Shown: in pieces, positions 7,269 to 15,354 of the stretch
Position numbering within the stretch: position 1 is the first letter of the stretch
Layout: the number at the start of each line of letters is the position of its first letter
From: Bacilli bacterium
GTDB lineage: Bacteria > Bacillota_I > Bacilli_A > RF39 > UBA660
Length of the DNA stretch: 21,649 bases
NCBI GenBank assembly: GCA_016297695.1
Contig: JAEDGC010000028.1
Span: 1-21,649, forward strand
Direction of reading: 5' to 3'
Notes under the pieces: model-generated
What the model saw: the letters and a program-made list of their open reading frames with translations, nothing else
Databases searched by the model: none
What the model was told of the DNA's origin: nothing
Translations under genes and position numbers: made by a program

Positions 7269-7552
7269 TTATTTTTCTAAATCTTTGTTATATAGATTTC
7301 TATAGTATTCGCATTTTTTTAATAACTCCTTATGTGAGCCGCTATCTATAATTTTACCATCATCAACAACAAAAATTTTATCTGAATCTATTACAGTAGA
7401 TAATCTATGAGCCACTATTAAAATAGTATATTTACCTTTCAAATTATTAATTGCTTCTTGAATTTTCGATTGAGTTTCGTTATCTAATGCACTTGTTGCT
7501 TCGTCAAATAAAATTATTTCTATTTTCATAAGCAATGCACGAGCAACAGCAA
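7269..7552 (-). pseudogene. ABC transporter ATPase, C-terminal remnant
   Basis: Only the last third of an ABC nucleotide-binding domain remains. Homology begins at LAVARALL (normally just after the LSGGQ signature), continues through Walker B and the D-loop (IILFDEATSALD), the switch histidine (IVAHRLSTVIDSD) and the end KIIDSGSHKELLKK, and stops normally. In the same frame the codons directly upstream are TGA and, one codon earlier, TAG, with no further ABC similarity. The membrane domain, Walker A and signature motif are therefore missing, and the gene is decapitated at about 7552. An internal ATG could give an 88-aa open frame from 7535, but it would be inactive. The SALD and HRLST wording resembles exporter-type half-transporters (membrane domain fused to ATPase). 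The 284 bases upstream hold no recognisable gene. Confidence 0.85.
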
Positions 7553-7698
7553 GTCAAAGCTAAAATTAAAATTGAAATAGACTTATTATAAGCAAGCAAA
7601 TTAAAATTGTAGTTATACTTACAAACAACTTTATAAATCTAATCGTTTTAAAATATTATTATTTATACTATAGCCTTTTTCTTCATAATATATTTTTA

Positions 7699-7740
7699 AT
7701 TACCTAAAATATTAAATCTTGTTTAGTTAATTTAGGTAAT
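7699..7740. repeat. 10-bp inverted repeat in gene-free stretch
   Basis: ATTACCTAAA (7699-7708) and TTTAGGTAAT (7731-7740) form a perfect inverted repeat with a 22-nt AT-rich centre. It stands between the ABC breakpoint and the promoter of the next operon. It could be an operator, or a relic of a small mobile element that truncated the ABC gene. I see nothing else structured in 7553..7785. Confidence 0.5.
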
Positions 7741-7785
7741 ATAATGTTAAGTATGCCACAAGAAATATAAATTTTTTTATATTTC

Positions 7786-7814
7786 TTTAACATTTTTTTC
7801 TTTTATGGTACAAT
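7786..7814 (+). promoter_or_regulatory. Promoter of the HD-like/LOG-like operon
   Basis: TTTAAC (7786-7791), a 17-bp spacer and TACAAT (7809-7814), 22 bases ahead of the first gene's ATG. Confidence 0.5.
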
Positions 7815-7836
7815 AAACAGCAAGGGAATGATATAA

Positions 7837-8523
7837 ATGGAATTATTAACAAAAAATGAAATTAATTGGATACAATTTTTAAATAGACTAAAAACAACTA
7901 AAAGAACTGGTTGGGAACAAATTGGTATACCAGCAGATGAAATTGAATCAGTTTATTCACATGTTGCTTCCACAAAGGATTTAGTAGTTTTATTTAATGA
8001 AAAATATAATTTAAACTTAAATATTGAAAAAATCAATAAATTATTAACTGTAAAAGAATTATTTAAAGCTTTTCCTGACGGTGAACCATCAATAATTAAA
8101 CAAGAAGATAATAGAAATTCAAAATTATCTCCACGTGATAAAACAATATTAATTATCAAAAAATTTGGTTTGAGTGATGAAATCTTGACTTTATTTGATG
8201 AAGCAATTTCATTAGAAACAATAGAAGCTAAATATGCTAATATGTTTTCTAAGTTTGAATCAGATTTACAAGCTGTAGATTATTATGAAAAAGGTTTAAT
8301 GAAAATGGAACCGGTATTAGAAGATATTAAATGGTTTGATGAAGAAACAAGAAATCAAATTTTAGATTTGTTTGAACAATACCCTATTCCATGCTTATCA
8401 TGGTTAACATTTGATTCAAGATATTATAAAGAAAATGAATTATTTACAAATTTATCTAATGAATTAATCAATTATTGCATTAATAAATATAAATTAGAAA
8501 ATACTGATAGAAAAAAGATTTAA
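7837..8523 (+). CDS. HD-hydrolase-like protein with lost catalytic residues
   Basis: The 228-residue protein resembles the HD-domain 5'-nucleotidase group (YfbR/HDDC2 type). It has the N-terminal FLNRLKTTKRTGWEQIGIP, then ESVYSH (37-42, keeping the first His at 42), and later SDLQAVDYY (142-150), which matches the DKLE-x-x-LQA-x-x-Y region of that group. The active-site pair is missing: where relatives have an LLHD-x-x-E segment this protein reads LLTVKELFKAFPDG (69-82), so His and Asp are Val72 and Lys73. The later catalytic Asp aligns with Ser138. It is therefore probably a non-catalytic relative, perhaps regulatory or substrate-binding. The start follows AAGGGAATG. It shares an operon with the LOG-like gene 29 bases downstream. 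The assignment rests on motif memory and should be tested by profile or structure comparison. Confidence 0.6.
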   Translation: MELLTKNEINWIQFLNRLKTTKRTGWEQIGIPADEIESVYSHVASTKDLVVLFNEKYNLNLNIEKINKLLTVKELFKAFPDGEPSIIKQEDNRNSKLSPRDKTILIIKKFGLSDEILTLFDEAISLETIEAKYANMFSKFESDLQAVDYYEKGLMKMEPVLEDIKWFDEETRNQILDLFEQYPIPCLSWLTFDSRYYKENELFTNLSNELINYCINKYKLENTDRKKI

Positions 8524-8552
8524 TTTACTAATAACTTAAAGGATGTGTAAAA

Positions 8553-9098
8553 ATGAGATTTACAATAAGTTCATCATCAAATGATTCTATTGATGTAAAA
8601 TATAAAGAATCAGCTAAGCATATATTAGATTATATAATAACATTACCTAATGCAGAACTGAACTGGGGTTCTTGTTCTATTTCAATTATGGGTCTATGTT
8701 ATGAAGCATTTAAAAAAGCTAAACTTCCTATGCATGGTTATACGTCTAGCAAATATGCAGATGATATAAACAATTTACCAGAAGCTGATCACAAAATATT
8801 TGCTACTACTTATGATTTAAAAAAAGAAATACTTTATGATGGCGATATCATATTAATGCTTGCTGGTGGGACTGGTACAATTTCTGAATTTTTTGGGCAT
8901 TTAGAAGAAATTAGAAGCAATGATGCTAATAAGTTACTAGTTATATGGAATGAGGACCATTCATTCGATTCTACTTTGGAATTGATTAAAGATTTAGTTT
9001 CAAGAAATTTTAATAACGAATCAATATATAACTACTTTAAAGTTGCTAATAACTTAGAAGAATTTAAAAATATTTTAAAAGAAAACGGAAAAATTTAA
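8553..9098 (+). CDS. LOG-like Rossmann-fold protein
   Basis: Predicted nucleotide-binding Rossmann protein of the LOG/lysine-decarboxylase-like superfamily, whose best known members cleave nucleoside 5'-monophosphates at the N-glycosidic bond. Visible are WGSCSISIMGLCYEAF (38-53; the usual GGG-x-x-GLMG region, modified), DLKKEILYDGDIILML (88-103; usually a Arg-Lys containing segment before the sheet strand) and AGGTGTISEF (104-113), corresponding to PGG-x-GT-x-x-E with Glu112 kept and Pro changed to Ala. At 181 residues it has the usual size. The Arg of the catalytic set appears replaced by Lys, so activity is uncertain. The ATG follows AAAGGATGTG. It is the second gene of an operon with the HD-like protein, and both families act on nucleotides, which hints at a joint role (inference). 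Confidence 0.65.
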   Translation: MRFTISSSSNDSIDVKYKESAKHILDYIITLPNAELNWGSCSISIMGLCYEAFKKAKLPMHGYTSSKYADDINNLPEADHKIFATTYDLKKEILYDGDIILMLAGGTGTISEFFGHLEEIRSNDANKLLVIWNEDHSFDSTLELIKDLVSRNFNNESIYNYFKVANNLEEFKNILKENGKI

Positions 9099-9109
9099 TT
9101 TTCCGTTTT
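9082..9109. terminator. Bidirectional intrinsic terminator
   Basis: AAAACGGAAAA (9082-9092) pairs perfectly with TTTTCCGTTTT (9099-9109), loop ATTTAA, with T-runs on both strands. It sits on the 4-bp overlap of the convergent LOG-like and M15 genes and forms the last codons of both. Confidence 0.85.
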
Positions 9110-9664
9110 TTCATTATATTGAAAATGCTGATAATCAGGATATTCCCAATTACCTCCCCATTCAAATCCATTCTTAGTAAATAATTTATAGCATAAATCT
9201 TTATTATCAATTTTGTGTTTAAATTCTAAATTTCTATTATAATATTTTATCCCATTTTCAGGTAAAATTATATCAGTATTTTTTATTTGATATGGATTAT
9301 AACGAGGATTAATATCAATAGCTAATCCATATGCATGAAATGATAAATCTTCGGTATCGATAATTTTTCTATAATTAAAACAGGATGTATTACTATCAGC
9401 CATTGATGATATGTCATTAAAATCATACTCATCAATTAATCTTATTTTTTCAATTTGATATTTATTTTTATACAGTTCATCAAATATAAATATTAATTTA
9501 TCTGCTATCTTTTTATTACATACAATTATCCCATTTAATAAATCATTGTCAAAATTATAATAATTTACTTTAATTTCTACTAATTCATTAACTATTTCGT
9601 TAAGAGCATTTCCAAAAGTTTTCAATAAAAATTCTTTATAATCTTTTGATAATTCATTAATCAT
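9095..9664 (-). CDS. M15 family D-Ala-D-Ala peptidase-like protein
   Basis: Zinc peptidase of the M15 family (VanY/DdpX/endolysin type), which cleaves D-alanyl-containing peptidoglycan stems. The metal ligands are visible: His110 and Asp117 in SFHAYGLAIDINPRYNPY and His180 in YPDYQHFQY, with FEWGG (167-171) between, as in the family. At 189 residues only the catalytic domain and a short helical N-terminal part are present. No signal peptide or membrane anchor is seen, so it is either cytoplasmic or exported by another route. The gene starts inside the end of the DHH gene (8-bp overlap; GGAG ribosome binding site) and ends in the shared terminator. It is the third gene of the ATPase-DHH-M15 operon. 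A role in turnover of wall peptides is plausible; substrate unknown. Confidence 0.83.
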   Translation of the reverse strand: MINELSKDYKEFLLKTFGNALNEIVNELVEIKVNYYNFDNDLLNGIIVCNKKIADKLIFIFDELYKNKYQIEKIRLIDEYDFNDISSMADSNTSCFNYRKIIDTEDLSFHAYGLAIDINPRYNPYQIKNTDIILPENGIKYYNRNLEFKHKIDNKDLCYKLFTKNGFEWGGNWEYPDYQHFQYNEKTEN

Positions 9665-10604
9665 TATTTAATTTCTCCAAATACATTGTATGATAGTCAA
9701 TTATTTTAGGAATAGATTCAGAATCAATTATAAATCCAGCTGCTTTTTTATGTCCTCCACCATCATGATGGAATTGTAAACAAATATCGTTTAAATCAAT
9801 ATCATCTTTAATACACCTTAATGAAACCGTATTACGACTATAATTAATTATCATTACAAAATCTAATTCAGGTCTTAATCTACATATTTCATCTCCAACA
9901 ATAGATCTATATTGTTCTGCAATAGTTACACCGATTTTATAATTTTTGTAATTTGTAATTAATAAATTATCATTTATAAAATTAATATAATGTTTTTGTT
10001 TGTCTAAATCAGATTTATACAAATTTTCAAATAATTTTGGTAGTTTAAAATCATCACTATCATCTAATGAACAAATTAATTCTATATAAGAATCTGGTCC
10101 AATCAACGCATGAGTGCTTGCTAATAATTTTGCATTATAGCCTTCTTTTTCAAAATCCCATGTATCCTGTTCTCTTGTTGCTTCAACAAAGGTTTTATAA
10201 AAATTATTATTCAACTTGTTATCTATACTAGTTAAATAATTATAAAATAATTCAGTACCACATGTTTTTCTTCCATTTATATCAATTACTGAATTAATAT
10301 ATTTTAAAGTATTTTCTCCATATGAAGCATGATGATCAAAATGCTTCAATTTTGATGTTATTTCTTTGTGATTTTCCAAAACTTTTATAGCACTTGGTAC
10401 TAATGGTAAATCACATAAATAGATAATTTCATAATTAGAAAAATCTACATTTTCAAATAATTCAGATAAATCTTTTACTTCACACAAAATATAATCTACA
10501 TTATTATCATAATATTTATTAGCTAAAACTATTGATCCCATACCGTCTATATCAGCAATATGAGAAATAATCATTATTTTATTGTTATTAATCTTTTTTA
10601 TCAT
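9657..10604 (-). CDS. DHH family phosphoesterase
   Basis: Manganese-dependent phosphoesterase of the DHH superfamily, whose members hydrolyse short RNA (NrnA), cyclic dinucleotides or related phosphoesters. Motif I is SHIADIDGMGS with His15, Asp18 and Asp20; the second metal region is YLCDLP (62-67); the DHH motif proper is FDHHASYG (Asp90-His91-His92). The C-terminal DHHA1 domain ends with QFHHDGGGHKKAAGF, the substrate-phosphate binding segment. At 315 residues it matches soluble NrnA-like enzymes, with no membrane or GGDEF part (unlike GdpP). The start, with GGAG seven bases before, overlaps the ATPase gene end by 17 bases, so the genes are translationally linked. The precise substrate (nano-RNA, pApA or other) cannot be decided by reading alone. 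Confidence 0.85.
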   Translation of the reverse strand: MIKKINNNKIMIISHIADIDGMGSIVLANKYYDNNVDYILCEVKDLSELFENVDFSNYEIIYLCDLPLVPSAIKVLENHKEITSKLKHFDHHASYGENTLKYINSVIDINGRKTCGTELFYNYLTSIDNKLNNNFYKTFVEATREQDTWDFEKEGYNAKLLASTHALIGPDSYIELICSLDDSDDFKLPKLFENLYKSDLDKQKHYINFINDNLLITNYKNYKIGVTIAEQYRSIVGDEICRLRPELDFVMIINYSRNTVSLRCIKDDIDLNDICLQFHHDGGGHKKAAGFIIDSESIPKIIDYHTMYLEKLNND

Positions 10605-13083
10605 ACTTTACTCCATTTCCAACTTTTATTTTAACTACATCAAAAGGTAAAACTGCTAATAATGAAATAACCGCTATAAATAGCCATCCCTTTAATGTCA
10701 AAGGACTTGTATTTGCTACGTTATTAAAAAATGGTAAATATACATACAGTATTAATCCTATAGTTATTCCGAAATTAACAACAAAAGATATTTTATCATT
10801 AAAACTATTAAGAATATTTGTAATTGTTAATTTATTATTTTTCAATTGATATGCTATTAATATAATAGACAATACCAAAATAGAATACGCAATTGTTATA
10901 GATATATTTGGTTCTATTTTATTTTTAATTAGTAAAAAATATATAGAAAAAACCGCTAAAAATATAAGTAATCCTTGAGATATACATTTTAATATGTTTT
11001 TTATATTTAATATTGGTTCATTTGGTTTTCGTGGTTTATCTTCCATAATGTTTTTATTTGGTTTTATTCTTTGAAAAATAATGGATGATGTTGGATCAAT
11101 TAATAATTCTAATAACATAACATGAATTGGAAGTAATAAAGTAGGTAGTTTAAATATAGGAACAAATAATGCTAAAAGTGCTATAGGTACATGTATAGCA
11201 ATTATATAAGATATCGCTTTTCTTATATTAGAATATATATTTCTTCCATTTTCAATTGCTTTTATAATTGTATTAAAATTATCATCTAGCAAAATTAAAT
11301 CAGCAGATTCTTTTGCTACATTTGTCCCTCTTTGACCCATAGCAATTCCTACATTTGCCTTTTTTAATGCAGGTGCATCATTTACTCCATCACCCGTCAT
11401 CGCAACAACATTATTATTTTTTTGTAAAGCATTTACAATTCTCATTTTATGATTAGGATAAACTCTAGCAAAAATATTAACTGTTTTTACTTTTTCTGCT
11501 AATTTTTCATCACTCATATTTTCTAACTGTTTTCCCGTAATTACTTCATCATAATTTTTAAGATTTATTCTTTTAGCGATTCCCTTAGCAGTATCTCCAT
11601 TATCTCCCGTAATCATAATAACTCTAATTCCAGCTGAATAGCATTTTTTTAATGATGTTTCAACACCATATCTAGGTGGATCATACAATGCTACTAGTCC
11701 TTCAAATTCCAATTTTACATCATCTAAACTATCCGGATTTTCTTTTAAATTATTTTTTCTTGCTACTGCAAGTACCCTAAATCCTTCTTTTGAAAATCCG
11801 TTTATTTTTTGTTTTATTATTTCATAGTCTTTTTCATCCAAATCACATAGAGGTAAAACACTTTCATAAGCTCCTTTTACGCAAAGTAATTCATCGTCCC
11901 ATATTTGACCCATCATTTTTGTTTCCGATGTAAAAGCATACTCTTTAGTTATAGTAGCATTTTTCTTCATTTGGACTTTTTCTTCACAATATTTTTTTAT
12001 AGCAATTTCCATCGGGTCATACGCAACAAAAGGGCAAGCATAATATAATGTATCTGTAAAAGTTTCACTAAATTTATAAATATCTTGAACTTTCATTTTA
12101 TTTTCTGTTAATGTTCCAGTTTTATCAGTACATAAGACATCTACTGCTCCTAAAGTTTCAATAGTTTTCATATTTCTTGTTAAAGTCTTTTTTTTAGTTA
12201 ATTCCCATGCACCCATAGCTAAGAAAACAGTTAATACTACTGGTATTTCTTCTGGAATTGTCGCCATTGCTATAGTAATACCCGCTAATATAGCCTCAAC
12301 TATTCTTTTTGTAAATACCAATTCTGGATGAAACATATAAGTAATTATTAAAGTTAATATAAATATAATTCCACTAATTATAGTACACACAAAAACTAAT
12401 TTGTTTATTTGTTTTTCTAATGGTGTTTTTTCTTGTTCAACGGAATTTAAAGACTGTCCAATAACTCCTAACTCTGTACTGTTACCAACTGAAATTATTC
12501 GAATAATTCCCATACCATTTGTTACATCAGTTCCACAATAACATACATTTAGTTTGAAATGATTATCTTTATCTTCTTTTGTATTTTTATAAACTATTTC
12601 AGATTCTCCAGTTAATGATGATTCATTAAGTCCTAAACTTTGGGAGTATAAAACTTCACCGTCTGCTGATACTTTATCTCCTTCTTCTAACAAAACAATA
12701 TCTCCAACTACTACTTCATCACTAGAAATAATTTCTTCTTTTTCGTTTCTAAAAACCCTTACATTTAAAGAAGATAATTTATTTAATTCTTCCAATGCTT
12801 TATCAGTCTTAGACTCTTGAATAAATTCTATAAAACATATACCTATTACAAAGACTAGCATTATAATTCCATCACCATATTCTCCAACAAGAAAATAAAC
12901 ACTAGCAGCAATTATTAGTAATAAAAACATGGGTTCTTTAAATATATTTAATATTTTTATAAATAAAGATTCTTGCTTTTTTTCTTCTAATTTATTTGAA
13001 CCATTTTTTTCTCTTGATAAAATTACTTCCTTACTATTTAGTCCTTTTATTTCTTTTAAAATATCATTAAATTTATCTTTCAT
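10588..13083 (-). CDS. P-type cation-transporting ATPase (Ca2+-like)
   Basis: ATP-driven cation pump of the inner membrane, 831 residues. The order is: N-terminal cation-ATPase segment, TM pair (about 50-90), actuator domain with LTGES (157-161), TM3-4 with IPEEIPVVLT (276-285), phosphorylation site CTDKTGTLT with Asp320, nucleotide-binding domain with CVKGA, hinge MITGDNGDTAKG and MTGDGVNDAPAL, then about six C-terminal membrane segments including ELLIDPTSSI. It groups with P2-type Ca2+/cation pumps. The PEEIP variant (not PEGLP) and the ELLIDP segment mark a bacterial subgroup whose ion is not certain. An upstream in-frame ATG at 13110 exists, but the AAGGTG ribosome binding site five bases before 13083 decides this start. 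It is the first gene of an operon with DHH and M15 genes. A TATAAT -10 lies at 13140-13145. Confidence 0.92.
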   Translation of the reverse strand: MKDKFNDILKEIKGLNSKEVILSREKNGSNKLEEKKQESLFIKILNIFKEPMFLLLIIAASVYFLVGEYGDGIIMLVFVIGICFIEFIQESKTDKALEELNKLSSLNVRVFRNEKEEIISSDEVVVGDIVLLEEGDKVSADGEVLYSQSLGLNESSLTGESEIVYKNTKEDKDNHFKLNVCYCGTDVTNGMGIIRIISVGNSTELGVIGQSLNSVEQEKTPLEKQINKLVFVCTIISGIIFILTLIITYMFHPELVFTKRIVEAILAGITIAMATIPEEIPVVLTVFLAMGAWELTKKKTLTRNMKTIETLGAVDVLCTDKTGTLTENKMKVQDIYKFSETFTDTLYYACPFVAYDPMEIAIKKYCEEKVQMKKNATITKEYAFTSETKMMGQIWDDELLCVKGAYESVLPLCDLDEKDYEIIKQKINGFSKEGFRVLAVARKNNLKENPDSLDDVKLEFEGLVALYDPPRYGVETSLKKCYSAGIRVIMITGDNGDTAKGIAKRINLKNYDEVITGKQLENMSDEKLAEKVKTVNIFARVYPNHKMRIVNALQKNNNVVAMTGDGVNDAPALKKANVGIAMGQRGTNVAKESADLILLDDNFNTIIKAIENGRNIYSNIRKAISYIIAIHVPIALLALFVPIFKLPTLLLPIHVMLLELLIDPTSSIIFQRIKPNKNIMEDKPRKPNEPILNIKNILKCISQGLLIFLAVFSIYFLLIKNKIEPNISITIAYSILVLSIILIAYQLKNNKLTITNILNSFNDKISFVVNFGITIGLILYVYLPFFNNVANTSPLTLKGWLFIAVISLLAVLPFDVVKIKVGNGVKYDKKD

Positions 13084-13174
13084 ATTAACACCTTCATTTA
13101 TTTTAGTCATAACAAATTATATGATTAGATATATAAATTATTATATCACGTGTACTTCAATTCAGAAATATAAT

Positions 13175-13201
13175 TAAAAAATGGTTAACTTATTAACCAT
13201 T
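13175..13201 (-). terminator. Intrinsic terminator of trmB
   Basis: AATGGTTAA (13180-13188) pairs with TTAACCATT (13193-13201), loop of four. On the minus strand it is followed by TTTTTAATTATAT. The stop codon of trmB is inside the stem. Confidence 0.7.
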
Positions 13202-13831
13202 AAATTCAGCATCCACATAATAAATTGGACGGCCTTCTTCGTAATATTTTTTTTCAAAGTCTGTCATAATATTTGGTATTGCATTTTCATCATGATGTAA
13301 ATCTAAACTAACTCTATTAAATGAATACCAATATTGTGATAAAGTTTCTAGTGAATAAGCGAATAATATCTTATTGTCAGTTTTTAAAATTATATGTTTA
13401 TTTTTTTTAAAAATTTTATCATATAACTTTAGGTATGAATAATGTGTAAACCTTTTCTTTTCATCTCTTTTTTTAGGCCATGGTTCAGAAAATGTCAAAT
13501 ATATAGTATTAATCTCTTTTCCGAAAATAGTATCTAATTTCATCGCATCAATATTTATTAATTTTAAATTATTTATTTGTTGGTTAACTAATTTTGTAGC
13601 TGCAGTAGCTATTTGAGATTCATTTAATTCAATTCCGATATAATTTATATTTGGATTACTCTTAGCCATATTAATTATAAAATTTCCTCTACCCATACCA
13701 AGCTCTATACATATTGGATTTTTATTGCCAAATAAATCTGACCATTTATTTTTATATTTAGTTGGATTATTTACGATATATGAACTTCTACTTATAATTT
13801 TATCAGCATCTTTAACTTTGTTATATTCCAT
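13193..13831 (-). CDS. trmB: tRNA (guanine(46)-N7)-methyltransferase
   Basis: S-adenosylmethionine-dependent methyltransferase making m7G46 in the variable loop of tRNAs. The 212 residues match the TrmB family from end to end. The SAM-binding loop is ICIELGMGRGNFIINMAKSN (about 37-56), then NYIGIELNESQIATAA. The family hallmark is FSEPWPKKRDEKKRFTH (about 113-129; usually F-DPWPKKRH-KRR), and FEKKYYEEGRPIYYV near the end is also typical. The ATG is preceded by GGAG. It is transcribed alone, between the hsp20 terminator and its own terminator. A housekeeping gene of this kind marks the region as chromosomal rather than part of the mobile elements. Confidence 0.95.
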   Translation of the reverse strand: MEYNKVKDADKIISRSSYIVNNPTKYKNKWSDLFGNKNPICIELGMGRGNFIINMAKSNPNINYIGIELNESQIATAATKLVNQQINNLKLINIDAMKLDTIFGKEINTIYLTFSEPWPKKRDEKKRFTHYSYLKLYDKIFKKNKHIILKTDNKILFAYSLETLSQYWYSFNRVSLDLHHDENAIPNIMTDFEKKYYEEGRPIYYVDAEFNG

Positions 13832-13868
13832 TAAATTTCACTCCTTGAAAGTATTATAGCATAAACAT

Positions 13869-13894
13869 CAAAAAAGATGGTACTAAATACCATC
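13869..13894 (-). terminator. Intrinsic terminator of hsp20
   Basis: GATGGTA (13876-13882) pairs with TACCATC (13888-13894), loop CTAAA. On the minus strand it is followed by six T. It lies nine bases behind the Hsp20 stop. Confidence 0.75.
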
Positions 13895-13902
13895 AAAAAT
13901 AT

Positions 13903-14322
13903 CTATTCTTCATCTATTTGAATATATTTTTTATTTTCAATATTATTTTTAACTTCTTTTTTAGGAATTATTAGTTTTAAAATTCCATTTTTAAAGGAAG
14001 CTTTTATATCTTCACTTTCTATTTGTTCTCCGATGTAAAAACTTCTAAAACATTCTCCATAATATCTTTCTCTTCGAACAAATTTACCTTCTTCTTCATC
14101 TTGATTATTTGAACTATTTACTGCATTAATTGTTAAATAACCATTATTTACATCAATTTTGATATCATCTTTTACATAACCAGGTAGTTCAACATTAATT
14201 GAATAGTTATCATCATATTCTTTTATATCGGTTTTCATTATTCTACTTTCTTTGTGGTTAAAAAATGAATCATTAAAGATATCTTCCCACAATTCAAATT
14301 CATTTTTTCTAGGTACCAACAT
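13903..14322 (-). CDS. Small heat shock protein, Hsp20/alpha-crystallin family
   Basis: ATP-independent holdase chaperone that binds unfolding proteins under stress, acting as a cytoplasmic oligomer. The start at the ATG giving MLVPRKNEFELWEDIF is chosen because AAAGGAAG lies about nine bases before it; the longer frame from 14346 would put that ribosome binding site inside the gene. The 139-residue protein has a short N-terminal arm and then the alpha-crystallin domain (about 35-125), with YSINVELPGYVKDDIKIDV and the closing FKNGILKLIIPK motif. A Lys/Glu-rich tail follows. No heat-shock operator (CIRCE) was noticed upstream. It is a single-gene unit with its own terminator, divergent from the nucleoside hydrolase gene. 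Confidence 0.92.
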   Translation of the reverse strand: MLVPRKNEFELWEDIFNDSFFNHKESRIMKTDIKEYDDNYSINVELPGYVKDDIKIDVNNGYLTINAVNSSNNQDEEEGKFVRRERYYGECFRSFYIGEQIESEDIKASFKNGILKLIIPKKEVKNNIENKKYIQIDEE

Positions 14323-14443
14323 AATTATCATCTTCCTTTCATCCATTATTAGAATATATAAAAATTAAATTAATATACCTAATTTCACTTTAATTAATTT
14401 AAAATATGTATTATAATCATTTTAATAATAAGTGGTGATACTA

Positions 14444-15322
14444 GTGAAATATATATTTGATACAGATCCAGGAATTGATGATGCTATTGCAATTATGCTT
14501 GGTTATTTAAATAAACTTGATATAATCGGATTTACTTTAGCTACGGGTAATATCGATAAAGAAAAATCTGCTAATAATTTGAAAACAATTGAAGATATAC
14601 TTGGATGTAATATTCCAATGTATTACGGAACAAAAGAAAATAATTGTAAATTTATGAGTGCTGAATATGCACATGGTAAGGATGGACTTGGAAATATTTT
14701 TATGCCTAAAAGTTTAAGAAAATTTGAAGAAAAAAATGCCGAAGATTTTATAATAGATTCCGTTAATAAATATAAAGATGATTTAACTTTTGTATGTTTA
14801 GGGCCTTTAACAAATTTAGCAAGTGCTATAAAAAAAGATCCTAGTATTGAAAAAAAACTTAAACATATTGTAATAATGGGCTCAACTTATAATCCTTTAA
14901 TTGATAAACCTTATAAAGAATTTAACGTAAAGATTGATCCCTTATCTGCAAAAGTAGTTTTCAATACTAAGTTTGAGGATATTAAAATTATTACTCATGA
15001 TATTGGAATTATATCTTGTATTGAAACTGATTATATTAATTCTTTATATTATTCGAATAACAAGATATCAAAATTTGTATATATTATTAGTCAAAAATAT
15101 ATTGAATTTTGTAAAACTAGAAATATTGAAGGATTAGCTACTCCTGATCCAATTACTGTTGCTTCATTAATAAATCCTAAAATAGTGGAATTTAAACCAT
15201 GTACAGTAGATATCAAAGAAGATTTATCTTATGTAAATCTCATTAATAAAAGTAATATATCTGTTTCTACAAATATAAATTTAGAATTATATAAAATTTT
15301 ATTCAAAAAAACTTTTAATTAA
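14444..15322 (+). CDS. Inosine-uridine-type nucleoside hydrolase
   Basis: Hydrolyses ribonucleosides to base and ribose in nucleoside salvage. The N-terminus YIFDTDPGIDDAIAIML carries the Ca2+-binding aspartates, TFVCLGPLTNLASAI and IVIMGSTYN follow the family pattern, and EFNVKIDPLSAKVVF (the N--D-P-A element) and TPDPITVASLINP close the site. In many relatives the last segment is HDP; here His is Pro, so substrate preference may differ. The chosen GTG at 14444 has GTGGTGA five to six bases upstream and starts the protein like the family; a longer frame from the GTG at 14432 overlaps that ribosome binding site. The product has 292 residues, normal for the family. A TATAAT box lies at 14412-14417. 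It is transcribed alone and convergent with the U32 gene. Confidence 0.9.
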   Translation: MKYIFDTDPGIDDAIAIMLGYLNKLDIIGFTLATGNIDKEKSANNLKTIEDILGCNIPMYYGTKENNCKFMSAEYAHGKDGLGNIFMPKSLRKFEEKNAEDFIIDSVNKYKDDLTFVCLGPLTNLASAIKKDPSIEKKLKHIVIMGSTYNPLIDKPYKEFNVKIDPLSAKVVFNTKFEDIKIITHDIGIISCIETDYINSLYYSNNKISKFVYIISQKYIEFCKTRNIEGLATPDPITVASLINPKIVEFKPCTVDIKEDLSYVNLINKSNISVSTNINLELYKILFKKTFN

Positions 15323-15354
15323 AAAAATGTTAATTATCATCAATTAACATTTTT
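15323..15354. terminator. Bidirectional intrinsic terminator
   Basis: AAAAATGTTAATT (15323-15335) pairs perfectly over 13 bp with AATTAACATTTTT (15342-15354), loop ATCATC, with T-runs both ways. It directly follows the nucleoside hydrolase stop and contains the U32 gene stop codon. Confidence 0.88.

Noticed and set aside
7535..7552. An intact small ABC ATPase gene starting at the internal ATG
   Set aside because: It lacks Walker A and the signature motif, and the homology continues upstream of that ATG to a sharp break, so it is a remnant.
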